A DNA stretch of 64,000 nt. It comes from Rhodamnia argentea. Taxonomy: Eukaryota; Streptophyta; Magnoliopsida; Myrtales; Myrtaceae. Location of the stretch: assembly GCF_020921035.1 (NCBI RefSeq), contig NC_063158.1:7050001-7114000 (forward strand). Direction: 5' to 3'. The notes beneath the pieces were generated by a model. It was not told the DNA's origin, ran no database searches, and saw only the letters and a list, made by a program, of their open reading frames with translations. Of the stretch, positions 24,501 to 35,620 are shown piece by piece. A program made the position numbers and the translations under genes. Within the stretch, counting starts at the first letter, position 1; every line of letters begins with the position of its first letter.

Positions 24501-26420
24501 TATTACCTCTGCAATGAAGGGCCACAATTTGCTCAGTTGCTTGTTCAGCCATTTCACCTGTGAGACAGTAGGCACAGAAAACGATGTCACAACGGAGTAA
24601 TAGCATTACAAACCATATCCAGATGAAATTTAAAAGCACAGGAGAAGCCTTTCTAACCACAGGTCATAAAGTTGTCTTAGAGCTCCACATAAGGATATTC
24701 AATTGATTATAACTATCACTACTAAAAACGCCATCTCGAATCTATCATGCCGACCGATTCTCCAGTTTTATGCAAGAAAAGAATTACATCTCTATTGCTG
24801 AACATAACAGACAAAATAGGCCATATAATCCATATTCAAGTTTATATCCAATTTTCAATATTTAAAAGATAACTTCTGGAAAAAAGAAGCCAACCTGCTC
24901 AAAAACTGGAAAAGATATCCATTCTGGAAAGTTATCACCACAAATCTTCTTCAAGTCATCTCTATTAAGGGACCCCAGTAATTTTATGTCGACAGCCTAC
25001 AAGACAAATAAAAATTGCTACACTTTCCTGGAAACATTGATATAGTGTTGGAAAGAACAACGCATGCATGAAACTAAATTGCGCAAAATGACACTTAAGA
25101 ATATTCATGTACTAACTGAAAATCTTCTAGAAACATCTTCCAGGGCAAGATCCATACTGTGAAATACAAATGCACTACAGAGAGGAGAGACCAGCTATGA
25201 AAGGGTAGTTAAATATAGAACAAAAATCATTGAGATGATGTGACAACTAGTAAAGAGCCTCAAGAAAGCTGCACAAGCTTTCTAACCTACCTTATCTAAG
25301 TCACATATGATCCAAAATCTAAAAGCTGGTGTCTTGATTTGATAAGTGAAGTTGGTGTATCTTTTTCGTTGAATATTTATCTCATTCATTAGGGCATCAA
25401 AAAGAACTTGCCATATCACCTATCAATTTCATTTATCATTTCAAAGAGAAGACTTTGGTATTACCAGAAGAAGATAGTACTCAACTTCAGCTTGAATTTA
25501 AGGATAGTTTATGTGATTTCTCTAGAAACTATTTAATATATTGAACTATATTTTACATAGCTTCTGTATTTTAGGTAATGTTTCAAAGTAACCCTGTACA
25601 TCTCATCAACAAACTGAGTCCCTGTACTTTGCACATTGGAGAAAGACTCATTGTCCAATTTCTGTAGGACTTCTAGCAGAAATATTCAAATTCCTAAGCC
25701 ACCAAATCCAGTCATAAAGCTTAACAGATGTTGGAAGAGCTATTTTGACCAAAATTTCTAGAGTCCTCTTATGGTTCACAGGCAGAATCCAGGATATTCA
25801 AACAACATGACCCCGGAATATCTTGTTTGTTCGTCACTGTAAACATGTTAAGCCTGTCAAGAAATTTGGAAGAAATACTCTTGGAAAAAAAGAAGGGGAA
25901 GGGATGGGTTTCCTAACAGACAAGTCCGAATTTTGGTGCCCCTATATATCAACAAGTCTACTTTCTATGTCCCTGAAATTGCTGGAAATCACATTCCTAA
26001 ATCAGCAACCGAGAACCAATATTCGCAAGGAAAATTTCATGATGCATATAATTCTCAGAGCGAGATGATAATTCAGGCGTTGTCTAAGCCAAGCTGATGA
26101 GTCCTCATAACTCTGCTAGTACTGAAGAACTGAGAAACTACATCTCGGAAAAGATGCTATAATTCCAAACAGCTCACCTAACTTTGCACCCAGAAAAAGA
26201 AACTGAAAAGCAACAGAAGCAATTCACTCTACAGGGTTTTTATAATAATCCCCTAACATTCAACCGGTCAAAATGACGAAAAAAACGAACATTCGCGTCG
26301 GGAAAGTCGACTCACCTTAGCTGTGCGCTTGGAGCTACGATACCGCATCATGTGGTGCCATCCCGCCACGAGCGCGATGCCGAAGATCGTCCCCATGAGA
26401 ATCCCCGAAATCAGCCCCAT
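18519..26420 (-). CDS. CLB1: SMP-C2 membrane-tethering protein, CLB1/synaptotagmin-7 type (11 exons)
   Basis: Minus-strand exons: 26420-26316, 24996-24895, 24557-24507, 24078-23958, 23408-23287, 23144-23046, 22158-22078, 21977-21892, 21193-20968, 19299-19135, 18914-18519; every junction keeps frame and gives 517 aa. It starts MGLISGILMGTIFG, an N-terminal membrane anchor (residues ~2-24), then an SMP lipid-transfer domain (~66-255, with LLEDYRPPGITSLKFSKL and WPHRIVVPIGG), one C2 domain (~263-370, GKSDPY and FDKDIGQD loops), a charged helix with KEEQLAALEEEKRILEERKK, and a C-terminal glycine/valine repeat (VGTGIGAGVG units, ~425-470). Close similarity to Arabidopsis calcium/lipid-binding CLB1 (At3g61050) from memory. 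Expected at ER-associated contact sites, binding acidic lipids; a DNA-binding role was also proposed for that homologue. The C2 loop 1 has NMEMIG where many calcium-binding C2 domains have more acidic residues, so calcium dependence is uncertain. Confidence 0.95.
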
Positions 26421-27370
26421 TCTTTCCCAAACCTTCTCGAAACCCGAGATTATCACCAAGAAAAATCAAACCACCGCAGAATTCCCGCTCAACACGCCCA
26501 ACGAAAGCCAAGACAAAACGCAGGAACCCCCACCGCAACAACGCAAAACACGCATCGTCTACTCACAATAAGCACGCAAGCGCACAATCGGCTCTACAGA
26601 GAGAGAAAAGAGAGAGAGACAGAGAGACAGAGAGAGAGAGAGAGAGAGACTCACAGTGAAAGACACGCAGAGGAGTGAATTGAGATCCGACGGAGAAGGA
26701 AACGGAAGCGATCAGCCGCTAACGGAAATTCATCGCCAATAACTCTCTCTCTCTCTGTCTTTCTCTCTAGAAAGAAGGCAGTGAAGAAGGGGAAGAAGAG
26801 AAGCGTCGGTCGGTTTCACTCTGCGCAATGCGAGAGCATCATCTGTGAATTCAGCGCAGATATTAATGGCGTCCCCCCCATGAAATTGACAAGGAAATTG
26901 AAGTTAGCGTCGGCCAGGGACTGGGACAGAGCCGTTCTCTGCCTCTTCCTTTTTAATTTTGATTTGTACTTTCTGATTTCATTTTCACCCTCTCTTGCTT
27001 TTGACATTTCCAATTTTATTTTATTTTTCACATTTGCCGTCCTCGTAAGTCAATTTAGACCCTCCATCTATGGATCAATAATCAAAAGTACCATAACTTT
27101 TTTTTTTTTTTACTACCTTCCCGACCAAATGGATGTCGGCTATCCTTGCACGTACATTAATCACCGACGAGAAATGTGAATGTTTCGAATTCACGGGCCT
27201 TTCGGAGGTTCCGGCTTTGACTAACTCTCGCCAATGCACGTGAATTGTGCCCCCCCTTGCACGCATCGGGTGAAGCAGTATCAAAAGGGGCGGCGGGCTT
27301 GGCAATCTAGAGATTCCTTCAAGTGAAAAACCCCCTCGACTCAATTCAGCCTCCGGCATACTCTAATCTA
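26421..27370 (-). promoter_or_regulatory. 5' UTR and promoter region of the CLB1-type gene, with GA/CT microsatellites
   Basis: Purine-rich GA repeats at about 26597-26650 and a TC repeat at about 26743-26768 flank the likely transcription start of the minus-strand gene; read on the minus strand the first is a CT-rich 5' leader, common in plant promoters. No TATA box was assigned with confidence. The rest of the interval contains T-rich tracts and no gene. Confidence 0.45.
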
Positions 27371-29544
27371 AGAGGATTTCGCTAATGATCTATATCCGAT
27401 ATAGTTAATCGGTTATACTTATGTTCTTATCATTTCTTCATTTCTTACCTGGTTAATTACGATGTTATCAAATCACCGGCGTTCCTATGTGTATGAGATA
27501 TTTCCAGCAAACGAGTTTTTTTTTTTTCCTTTTGTCCCCTCGGATTTAACTCTTACTTATATATTTTTCGGGTCTTTTTTTAAAATTATTTACTTTTTGT
27601 TGCATTCCTTAAATTATGTGGAGGGGCCGGTGGGGTCCCCAATCCTTTTGTCTTAAATGTTAATGCGTTTCTTTGCTTTTTGCAACCTTTTTCGTGGTTG
27701 TGGATGAGGAATCGTGTCCCGACAGCGAAATAACATGTAACCGTCCCAAAGGAATCGCCGGCTTAGGAAAGCCAAGATTGCACAACTCAATTAATTAATC
27801 AATGAGATAGTGAAACATCAAAAAAAAAATCATAATAGCATGAACTATTTATATAACTATAAGATTAATTTATAATTGAATACAGATCTTCGAGAATTAC
27901 AAGGTAACTGCATCATATGCAACTACCACTCGGAATGTCGATGTGTCATCCCTAATCTTTGTTTGAGCCACACGACACCACAACCCGCATCGACCTAACC
28001 CTTTTCTCTTTCTCTCTCTTGCTCACTCGCGGCATTGCCCCTGGTTTGGGCGCGTAATGTCAAATCCATGGTAGTGAATCGTATTGTCGACCTCAAATCG
28101 GATCCAATGTCACGAGGGCTAGTCTTTCGCTCACGGTAATTGCCACCGCATCACGTCCACACACATGCGCTTGCTTGCAAAGTGAGAGAGCGAGAGAGAG
28201 AAGGGATTAACATATGTGTTTTGGTAATTTAGTTATATTCCTAAGAGAAAGTGCAATATTGGTCATTTTCACGTAACTATACATGGTTTCGACCAAAAAA
28301 CGAAAAGTAACTATACACGGTGATCGACACTGTTAAAATGGACTATAAATGCATTTCTTCACTCATATTTGATGAGCTGGGTTATTATATGCATTGGTTT
28401 AGATATATCTAATAATAAATGAGTTCATAATGATAAAATGAAAAATAATATGGTAATTAAATGGACTCACAACTTTTAACCAAAAAAAAAAAGTTATTGA
28501 TTCACAACTTACCTGGACCGAACCCTACCTCGAGGACTCTCTCTTCACTTTCTTGTGCTCTCACCTCGGGCATGAGTTTTCAGCAATATATGACGGGTCG
28601 GGTATAGATCACTAAATCGGTATTGCACGTAAATGGATCCATTCATCCGACGGGTCTAGTTAACCTATATTGCAGAGTACCCGTGTCATACAGTTTGGTC
28701 CATTATGATAATTGTCATTTTAGAATCCGATAAACTTTATGAACCCACGTCACTAATAAAATAACCATCGCTAATGCACGTAGTGGGATAACTGTCTCGG
28801 TTTTTAAATCTTGTCCTTTTATATATTTTATGTTGTAAACTTTTGAAAGCATACTAATATTTACATCGATAGGAGTCGCTCGATAGCAAATGTAGTGCCA
28901 CATCGATGTATCATGATCGAATTAAACTTATACAACCGTTTAATTCAATAAGTAAAATTTTTTTAGTTGGACGTTCTAACAAATCTCAAAACCAGAATGT
29001 CCTATCCCCGTCATGCAGGAGGTTTATCGTGCCTCCGTGGCTCTTCGTTCTTCTATGATTTTATTGCGCAACGCAATTGTCCCCTGACATTCTTTATTTC
29101 AACTTGCATGCGAGAGGGGAATATTGAATAAAATCTCGTGTCGCTTAAATAAGGGGTTCCTTTCCCTTTTATACTAATAGTATCGTCGAATTGGTCTTTC
29201 TAGCCACATTTGAATCGCAGTATTAACAAGAGAAAATTAACCAAAAAAAAATGTCACTTCAAATGAAAAATTAAGAGAAGGAAAAAAGGAAAGTTCCGAG
29301 AGAAAATAAAATTCACTTTTTTGATTAAAAATAGGACCAATTAATTACCAAAAAAATAAAAGGGCTACGTCAGTGACTTGGTGCAACGTATGATGTGCAC
29401 GATTATCTCATTCAATTCTCGGGGGTGTTGACCCACGTGGAGCACGCGTGAAGACGTGAATACATGTGACGTGCCCAATCAACAAGACAAGGCATGATTG
29501 GCTGCGAGACGTGCACAGCTTTAGCTTAGCTTATCGCCCGGTCG
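27371..29544. other. Intergenic, no gene recognised
   Basis: About 2.2 kb of AT-rich DNA with short poly-A/T tracts and a small GAGAGA stretch near 28186-28200. No ORF with a recognisable domain and no clear repeat structure on visual inspection. Confidence 0.5.
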
Positions 29545-29905
29545 GTGTCATCATGAATTCAATTCTAAATTTTTTAATTTAATTAATTTTGTTCGAAATC
29601 TTTTGATGATGTTTTAACATAATTTTTTCAATCAATTTTAACTAAAAATTACTGATGCGACATTTTCGATAGTATTGACCACCTTCCATGACATGACCAT
29701 CAGAGATCATGTTGACAAAATGACTTTTTGCAATTTTTTAAATTTTTTTTGGATTTTTTTTCTCTCTTTTCATTATTTTCCTTTCTTCTCTTCGCCAGTC
29801 ACGTGGATCACAACACTTGCCTATGACCGGTGAAGGGAAGAGAGGAAAATATCTAAAAAGAAAAGGAAAAGCAAGAATAAAAGTTATATTTTTTAAAAAA
29901 ATTTA

Positions 29906-31403
29906 TGCTCTGTTTGTTTCGCGGAAAATATGACCTTTCCGGAAAATATTTTCCAAGAAGTCATTTTATGACTTCCTTTTCCGATGTTTGGCAAAAACTT
30001 GAAAAAGTTCCGGAAAATATTTTCCACCGTTTGGTAAGGAAAATTCGTCTTATTTTAAGTTCGGAGACTTGATTATATTAATTTTTTAATTAATGCTCTT
30101 CCAGTACCAATTTCATGAAAAAAGTTCAATTTGGCAATTTCGATGAATTCTGACTTGAAGTTCAAAGGTGCAATTTTTTGGATTTTCTTTTTATGATTTT
30201 TTTTTATATTTTGAAATTAAAAAATAAAGGAAAATTAAAGTGAATTGGTTTAAGGTTACCTTTCCGAATTTGAAACAGTATCAAATCGATTCGATCCTAC
30301 TTGCGGATAGGGTTGGCGATGGTGCGAATGGCGGTGTCTCAAGCGAAGGAGTCTCACGGTTCATGGTGAGTTCTGGGGATGCTTCGGCAATCTCAAATCA
30401 AAATCAATTATGTATGTCAACTTATTGCGCCCACGGAAATTGCCACCTTGCAAGGCGGGGGACTTGCAACCGTGCTCTCTATTGTGGCCGTGAAGTCTTC
30501 AATGAATTTCCGTGGCCTCAAAAGTCTCCCGTGATCGGAAACCGCAAGAAGAGTCGCCTGGTTGTCGTCATTACTTAGTAAGGGAGCTCATGGGTGATCG
30601 CTATGAATCGTTTTCTCGGCGAATGTTCACCATCGAGCAAACTTGTGAAAATAGAGAGAATGAAGCTTCGCCTGGCCATTAGTAAAAGCGCGAGAACAGA
30701 GGGAGAGAGATGCGCTTCTAATTTTTGTGGAAACAAATGAAAGTGGTCCCCGTCGACTACGCGGCGGAGGTCTCGCAGCGCCTCCCGGAGGCCACCCTTG
30801 GTGGCAACTCGAAATCGACCTTTGAATGCCTCGTCGACCCACTCGTCGACGTCAACTACGTTGGGCCGGTGACCCTCAAGACCGGAAGGCCGACGTCATC
30901 CTGCGTGGCGAGTCCCGCCCCGAGCTCTGCGTGGAGCACGAGAAGTTCAAGACGGACGTCACGACTTTGTTCCTCGCTATAGCTTTCGTTGCTCGAGGCC
31001 GGAGCCACCGGTTGCGACCATGGCCAGCAACCTACCATGGTAGAAGAAGGAATACTAAAAAAAAAAAAAAGACAAAAAAAATAATAAAGAAAGTAATCAA
31101 AAAATAGATTTTATCCGAAAAATAAAAAATGAAATTTTTGAATTTTGAAAAAATAAATAAAAAACAAAAAGAAAGCAAAAAAATAATTAAAAAGAAAAAA
31201 ATAGTTGAAAGAGAGGAGGAATGAAAAGTGTGGAAAATGTTTTCATCTTCTCAAAATGAGGAAATCATTTTTCTTAGTTTTAGAAGGTTTTTTTTGTTGA
31301 CCGGAAAATATTTTCCGTTGACCGCTCATTTTCCGCCCCCCAAACACCGGAAATTGGGGAAAATGTTTTCTGGAAAAATATTTTCCGTGAAACAAACGGA
31401 GCC
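29906..31403. mobile_element. Non-autonomous PIF/Harbinger-like element with TTA target duplication
   Basis: The left end TGCTCTGTTTGTTTCGCGG and the right end (reverse complement GGCTCCGTTTGTTTCACGG) form a terminal inverted repeat, extended by GGAAAATATTTTCC motifs inside both ends. TTA flanks both sides (29903-29905 and 31404-31406), the usual PIF/Harbinger signature. No transposase ORF is present. The interior is unusually GC-rich at 30730-30980 and looks like captured coding sequence. Confidence 0.75.
30730..30990 (+). pseudogene. GC-rich gene-like fragment inside the PIF/Harbinger-like element
   Basis: The first part reads openly in one frame (VVPVDYAAEVSQRLPEATLG...) to about 30883, and a plausible continuation (KADVILRGESRPELCVEHEK) lies in another frame from about 30880 to 30975. 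The base composition (strongly GC, codon-like) contrasts with the AT-rich element around it. I cannot name the source gene. It is best read as a captured and frameshifted piece of a host gene. Confidence 0.4.
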
Positions 31404-31939
31404 TTAGAGCATCGTTGTTTTGTTCACATCAGTTGTTAGCCATTGCGACGGAGACGGCCGGTCTGGGTCGGACCACTGCGTTAGTAGTGAAAGATTGTCA
31501 AAAAGTTTATGAATGAATTAATCAAGTATGGGGCCAAAAAGAAAATCGGCCAAATTAAAAAGTTAAGGGCGGACTAAAGTGACCAGTTATACTTAATATA
31601 TTTTCCGACAATTCTTCCGAAAGTTAATCCAATCTCTATACACTTCGCTTGCGTTCATTCGACTTCCAACGCACCATTTGGATGCATGCCACGTGTCGGT
31701 TTACTTGAGTTTACGAAATTGCACAGGCGTAAGGTGAATTATTGGTAAGTGATATACGAGATGTACAGAGAGCAGCATATTGAGAAAAATATCTCTTTGC
31801 CCCCAAATCATCCCTACAGTCCGACGTGGCAACGGTATTGACTTCTGGAGGTTCTTAATTCAGTAGTCGCTCTCATATATCGACCGTCTAAATAAATTCC
31901 ATATATTAAGGATCTTGTCGGTCCCAACCTATCTAGATA

Positions 31940-32678
31940 GGGAGAAGTGTAAAAAAAAAAAACAAGAGTCTTAAATTTATTGTGTTGATGTCAATTCATT
32001 CTTAAATTTTTTTTTTAAGTCAATTCAGTCGTAAATTTTTTTTTCACTTACGACAATTCAGCCATAAATCTTTTATTGGTGTCGAGTCAGTCTAAACTTT
32101 TTGTATTTCCATCAATTCAGTCATGAATATTATGCATTTGTGCCGATTGAGTCATTCCGATCAATTTTGATCGGATATCGCTAACATGGACGTTGATTGT
32201 CTTATGTGGCACGACAATAGTCACCGGTCGGCATTGGGCGAGGACCGCAACGCCCTCGCCTAGCCATATTTGGCGAGGATTTCGCGGCCCTTGCCAAGTT
32301 TGGGCGGGGGCTCACGACCCTTGCCAGCCCCTTGCCTAATGCCGACGACAGTCTCTGGCCTCGCTTGGGGCTGACGGGGATAGTTCGACGACCCTTGCTG
32401 GCCCATAATAAAAAAAAATGAGAGAAAAGGAAAATACAAAAAAATATTTTAAAAAATATCCACATCAGCTCTAGCCGTGTTACGTAGGACAACCGACTTC
32501 CACGTTAGCAATTTTCGATTAAAATTGGCTAGATTGAATCAATTGGCACAAATACAAAGGGTTAAAAACTGAATTAGCACTAATATAAAAGGTTTATGAC
32601 TAATTTGGCACCAATACAAAAAGCTTAAGACTGAATTGACACCAAAAAATGGCTTAGGACTTTTTTGACACTTTTCCC
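31940..32678. mobile_element. Foldback element with a near-perfect target duplication
   Basis: The ends GGGAGAAGTGTAAAAAA and (reverse complement of the right end) GGGAAAAGTGTCAAAAAAG match. Both arms contain four to five copies of a GTCAATTCAGTCNTAAA-type motif in opposite orientation, and inner arms around 32175-32215 and 32455-32515 also pair (GATATCGCTAACATGG vs CCACGTTAGCAATTTTCG). The flanks TATCTAGAT and TATCTGAT fit a 9-bp duplication with one base lost, as in Mutator-like elements. The core is a GC-rich segment (GGCGAGGACCGC...). No transposase. Confidence 0.7.
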
Positions 32679-32799
32679 TATCTGATCCTCTACGGCCTTT
32701 CTCAACCTTAGCGAAATAATAGCAAGACAAGGCATCATTTTTTAACTTCAACGTGTAAATTTTTTTGTTGGTAGGCAAAGCATAAGCTTCCGGTATCAT

Positions 32800-33205
32800 T
32801 AGGGTTTTATGCCACGAAAAATCCTAAACTGATATACTTGTGACAATTTATCATAAACTAATTTTTTTACCATAAAAAATCCCAAACCGGTGCATCCGTG
32901 AAAAAATTTATCCTCTGTTGATTTTCGTTAAATTTTATGATCAAATTGCTAAATTAGATGACACGTGACAGTTGACGAGTGTACTAGTTTTTGATTTTTT
33001 GTGAGATTAACACAATTTAATCGAAATTAAGGGAGGGTAAACTTGTATAGACGTACTAGTTTGGGATTTTTTGTTATCAAGAATTTAGTTTTGAGTAAAT
33101 TTGCCATGTGCGTATCAGTTTGAGATTTTTAAAGGTCAAAAAATTAGTTTTTGATAAATCTATTACAAGTATACTAGTTTGGAATTTTTTATGGTATTAA
33201 ACATA
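32800..33205. mobile_element. Small foldback element (CTAAACTGATATACTTGTGAC type ends)
   Basis: The left arm (32803-32920) contains ATGCCACGAAAAATCCTAAACTGATATACTTG then ATAAACTAATTTTTT; the right arm (33115-33205) reads as its inverted counterpart (ATTAGTTTTTGATAAATC, then AAGTATACTAGTTTGGAATTTTTTATGG). Ends approximate; no target duplication defined. Confidence 0.55.
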
Positions 33206-33972
33206 TTATCGGTGAGATCGCCATCAATTTTCCGTTTGCAAGCTCATATACTTGAAAAAAAAAAAAAACTAGGCATGATTTGTGTACTTTTCCACAAAGT
33301 AAAAAGTTGCAAAATAATAAAAATATTTCATCTATATTTTTCAAATGGAAAAAAAAAATCCACGTATAAATGATATCTTAATAAAATTTATCACGGGTGT
33401 ATCGGTTTGAGATTTTTAGTGGTCAAAAAATTATTTTTCTATAAATCTATTGCAAGGGTACTGGTTTGAGGTTTTTGATAGTATTGATCTTATTATCGGT
33501 GAGGTCGCTGTCAATTTTCCATTTGCAACCTCATATACTTAAAAAAAAAACCTCGTCTACATGATTCATGTACTTTTCCACAAAGTAAAAGTTGAAAAGC
33601 AATAAAAAAAATTCATTTATATTTTTCAAATGAAAAACAAAATATCCACGTATAAATGATTTCGGCATAAAAGTTAGTACAGGTGTATCGGATTGAGATT
33701 TTTAGTGGTAAAAAAACTAGTTTTTGATAAATCTATTATAAGTATACTAGTTTATGATTTTTTATGGTATTGACCCTATTATCAGTGAGATCGCCATCAA
33801 TTTTCTATTTGCAAGCTCGTATGCTTAAAAAAAAAAAAAAGATCTCGTATACATGATTTATGTACTTTCTCACAAAGTAAAAAGTTGCAAAACATTAAAA
33901 ACATTTCATCTACAATTTTTCAAATGAAAAAAAAAAATATCCACGTAGAAATGATTTCAGCATAAAATTTAG
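33109..33972. repeat. Tandem array, three copies of a ~288-bp unit
   Basis: Units start near 33109, 33397 and 33683 with a GTRTATCRGTTTGAGATTTTTA-type block. Each runs through TAGTTT...ATGGTATT, TATTATCGGTGAG, GCAAGCTC-like, an A-tract, GTACTTTTCCACAAAGTAAAA-like, and TATCCACGTATAAATGATNTC-like blocks. The unit contains the right end of the foldback element at 32800-33205 plus flanking DNA, so the array arose after that insertion. Confidence 0.85.
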
Positions 33973-34261
33973 ATTAGTGCATCCAACGGAACCATTGAAA
34001 CTCGATGCATATGTGGCAGCCTATAAACATAAATTCGCCAATTTGTAGCATCTCATGTTCCCAAAGCCAAAAGGATTTCTAATCCGGATTCAGATAAGTT
34101 TCTTACTAATCACTCTAGAGTCTTAAATTAATCTAATTTATCCTAAGTCATTTGAAAACCTAATCTTAGTTATTGATAGAAAGTTTACTTAACCACCTAA
34201 TCCGAAATAAAAAGAACCGTTGGTACACGTAAAAGCCTAGTTCTTTTGAAGTTCAGTTGTG
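33973..34261. other. Intergenic spacer between repeat blocks
   Basis: AT-rich, no gene or repeat recognised. Confidence 0.4.
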
Positions 34262-35620
34262 TATAGGAAAAATTAGGCTGCGTATGGTAACGCTTCAGAA
34301 AAAGTGTTTGTGTTCTCAAAGTGGAACAGAAACGCGTATAATAAAAAAAGTATGTCCAAAATGTTCCGGGAATACTTTTGAGAAACAAAAACACTTTTGG
34401 AGTATGAACAAGAAACAAAAAAAAACTTGCTTCTGTGTTCTTGGAATACTTTTTAAAAACACATTTGCAATATTTTTAAGGAATAATTGGAAACAATTTT
34501 ATTTTTGAACACACTCTCTTCTTTTTTGTTCTTGCACGATGTTGACACTTAATTTTTGATCATTTTAATTTAAAAAATAAATTAAAAATATCAAAAAAAT
34601 TCATAAAATTACAATCAACCTTGGAAGCTTTGGCCTAGCCTTCGGAACCAATTTTGAACAAAAAATATTTTTCATAATTTTTAAAAATTTTCGGATTTAT
34701 TTTAATTATAAAAAAAATCCGAAAATCAGGAAAAATAGTATTCATGGTCATAAAAATGCGAAAAAATAGTCCATATTTTTATTTTAATTCCCTTTTCATT
34801 TTGGCCTCTTAAAGTTTTAAAAATTCATTTTGGGACCACATGCCTCTTCATTGATCATAATCCTAAATTGACTAAAAAATTTCATTTTAAATCATTTTAG
34901 CCAAAAATTTTTACTTTTAGAGTCATTACACGATACTTTGATACCTTGCATCTCATTTCAGTCTTCATGTTTGGAAAAATTGCACAGTTGGACTAAAAGG
35001 ACCTAAATGCACAAATAATTTTCATTTTAGTCCCCGATTTCACTCAAAGTGCAATTAATATTTTTCTAGGGGTTCCCATTTAAAGGTAAACATATTTTTA
35101 ACTACTTGAAAATATTTACGTGTGACTCATAATTGTAATTTTTCCTATCTATAGAAAACATATTTGATGTTCTCATTGTCCAATTCTAATTCGTCTTCTC
35201 TTTCAATTTTTTTTTATAGTTGATCTCGTTTATATTGTAATTTGATAAATCGTGCATAAATTACTTATACATATATTTGTCTAATTTGATTTAGTAAATT
35301 GAACAAATGAGATTTAATTTGATTTAGTAAGTTAAAAAGATAAAGACAACTTAATTTATATATATATAATCCCCTTAGTTAAATGAAAAAATTAGGAACA
35401 ATTTTTTTGCGGTTACCAAACATGTTTATGTTCTTTTTTTTTTTTTTGGTTTCGGGAACAGAAAATTTATGCGGTTACCAAACGCATTTATGTTCTTTTT
35501 TTGTTCCGGGAACATAATTTTTTTGCGGTTACCAAACATGTTTCTATTCTAAAAAATCGTTGCCAGAACGTAAACGAAAAAAAATGTTTCTGTTTCAAAA
35601 GTTGTAAAGATATAGAAACG
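34262..35620. mobile_element. Probable foldback element with GCGNNTGGTAAC ends and a triplicated right arm
   Basis: The left end GGCTGCGTATGGTAACGCTTC has inverted counterparts (GCGGTTACCAAACATG) at 35409, 35471 and 35525, a short tandem array of about 54-62 bp units including TGTTCTTTTTTTGTTCCGGGAAC. The TGTTCCGGGAA motif also occurs on the left near 34361. Between them is about 900 bp of AT-rich non-coding DNA. The right boundary is uncertain. Confidence 0.55.

Larger units (their letters stand above)
29545..31615. mobile_element. Older foldback element, split by a younger insertion
   Basis: The left part (29545-29902) has CTAAATTTTTTAATTTAATTAATTTTG-like subterminal motifs and the right part (31407-31615) carries inverted equivalents such as AATTAAAAAGTTAAGGGCG; an inner GTATTGACCACC on the left pairs loosely with GGTCGGACCACTGC on the right. 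The 29906-31403 element lies between them. The arms resemble those of the foldback elements at 16893 and 31940. Outer limits are approximate. Confidence 0.5.

Noticed and set aside
26781-27179. 132-codon plus-strand ORF upstream of the CLB1-type gene
   Set aside because: Phe-rich frame over T-rich DNA, no domain or splice context; probably promoter sequence of the minus-strand gene.
30240-30578. 112-codon plus-strand ORF inside the PIF/Harbinger-like element
   Set aside because: No recognisable domain, no promoter context and non-autonomous element; likely chance or captured DNA.
33179-34508. Short ORFs in the 288-bp tandem array and next element
   Set aside because: AT-rich chance frames in repeats with no conserved sequence.
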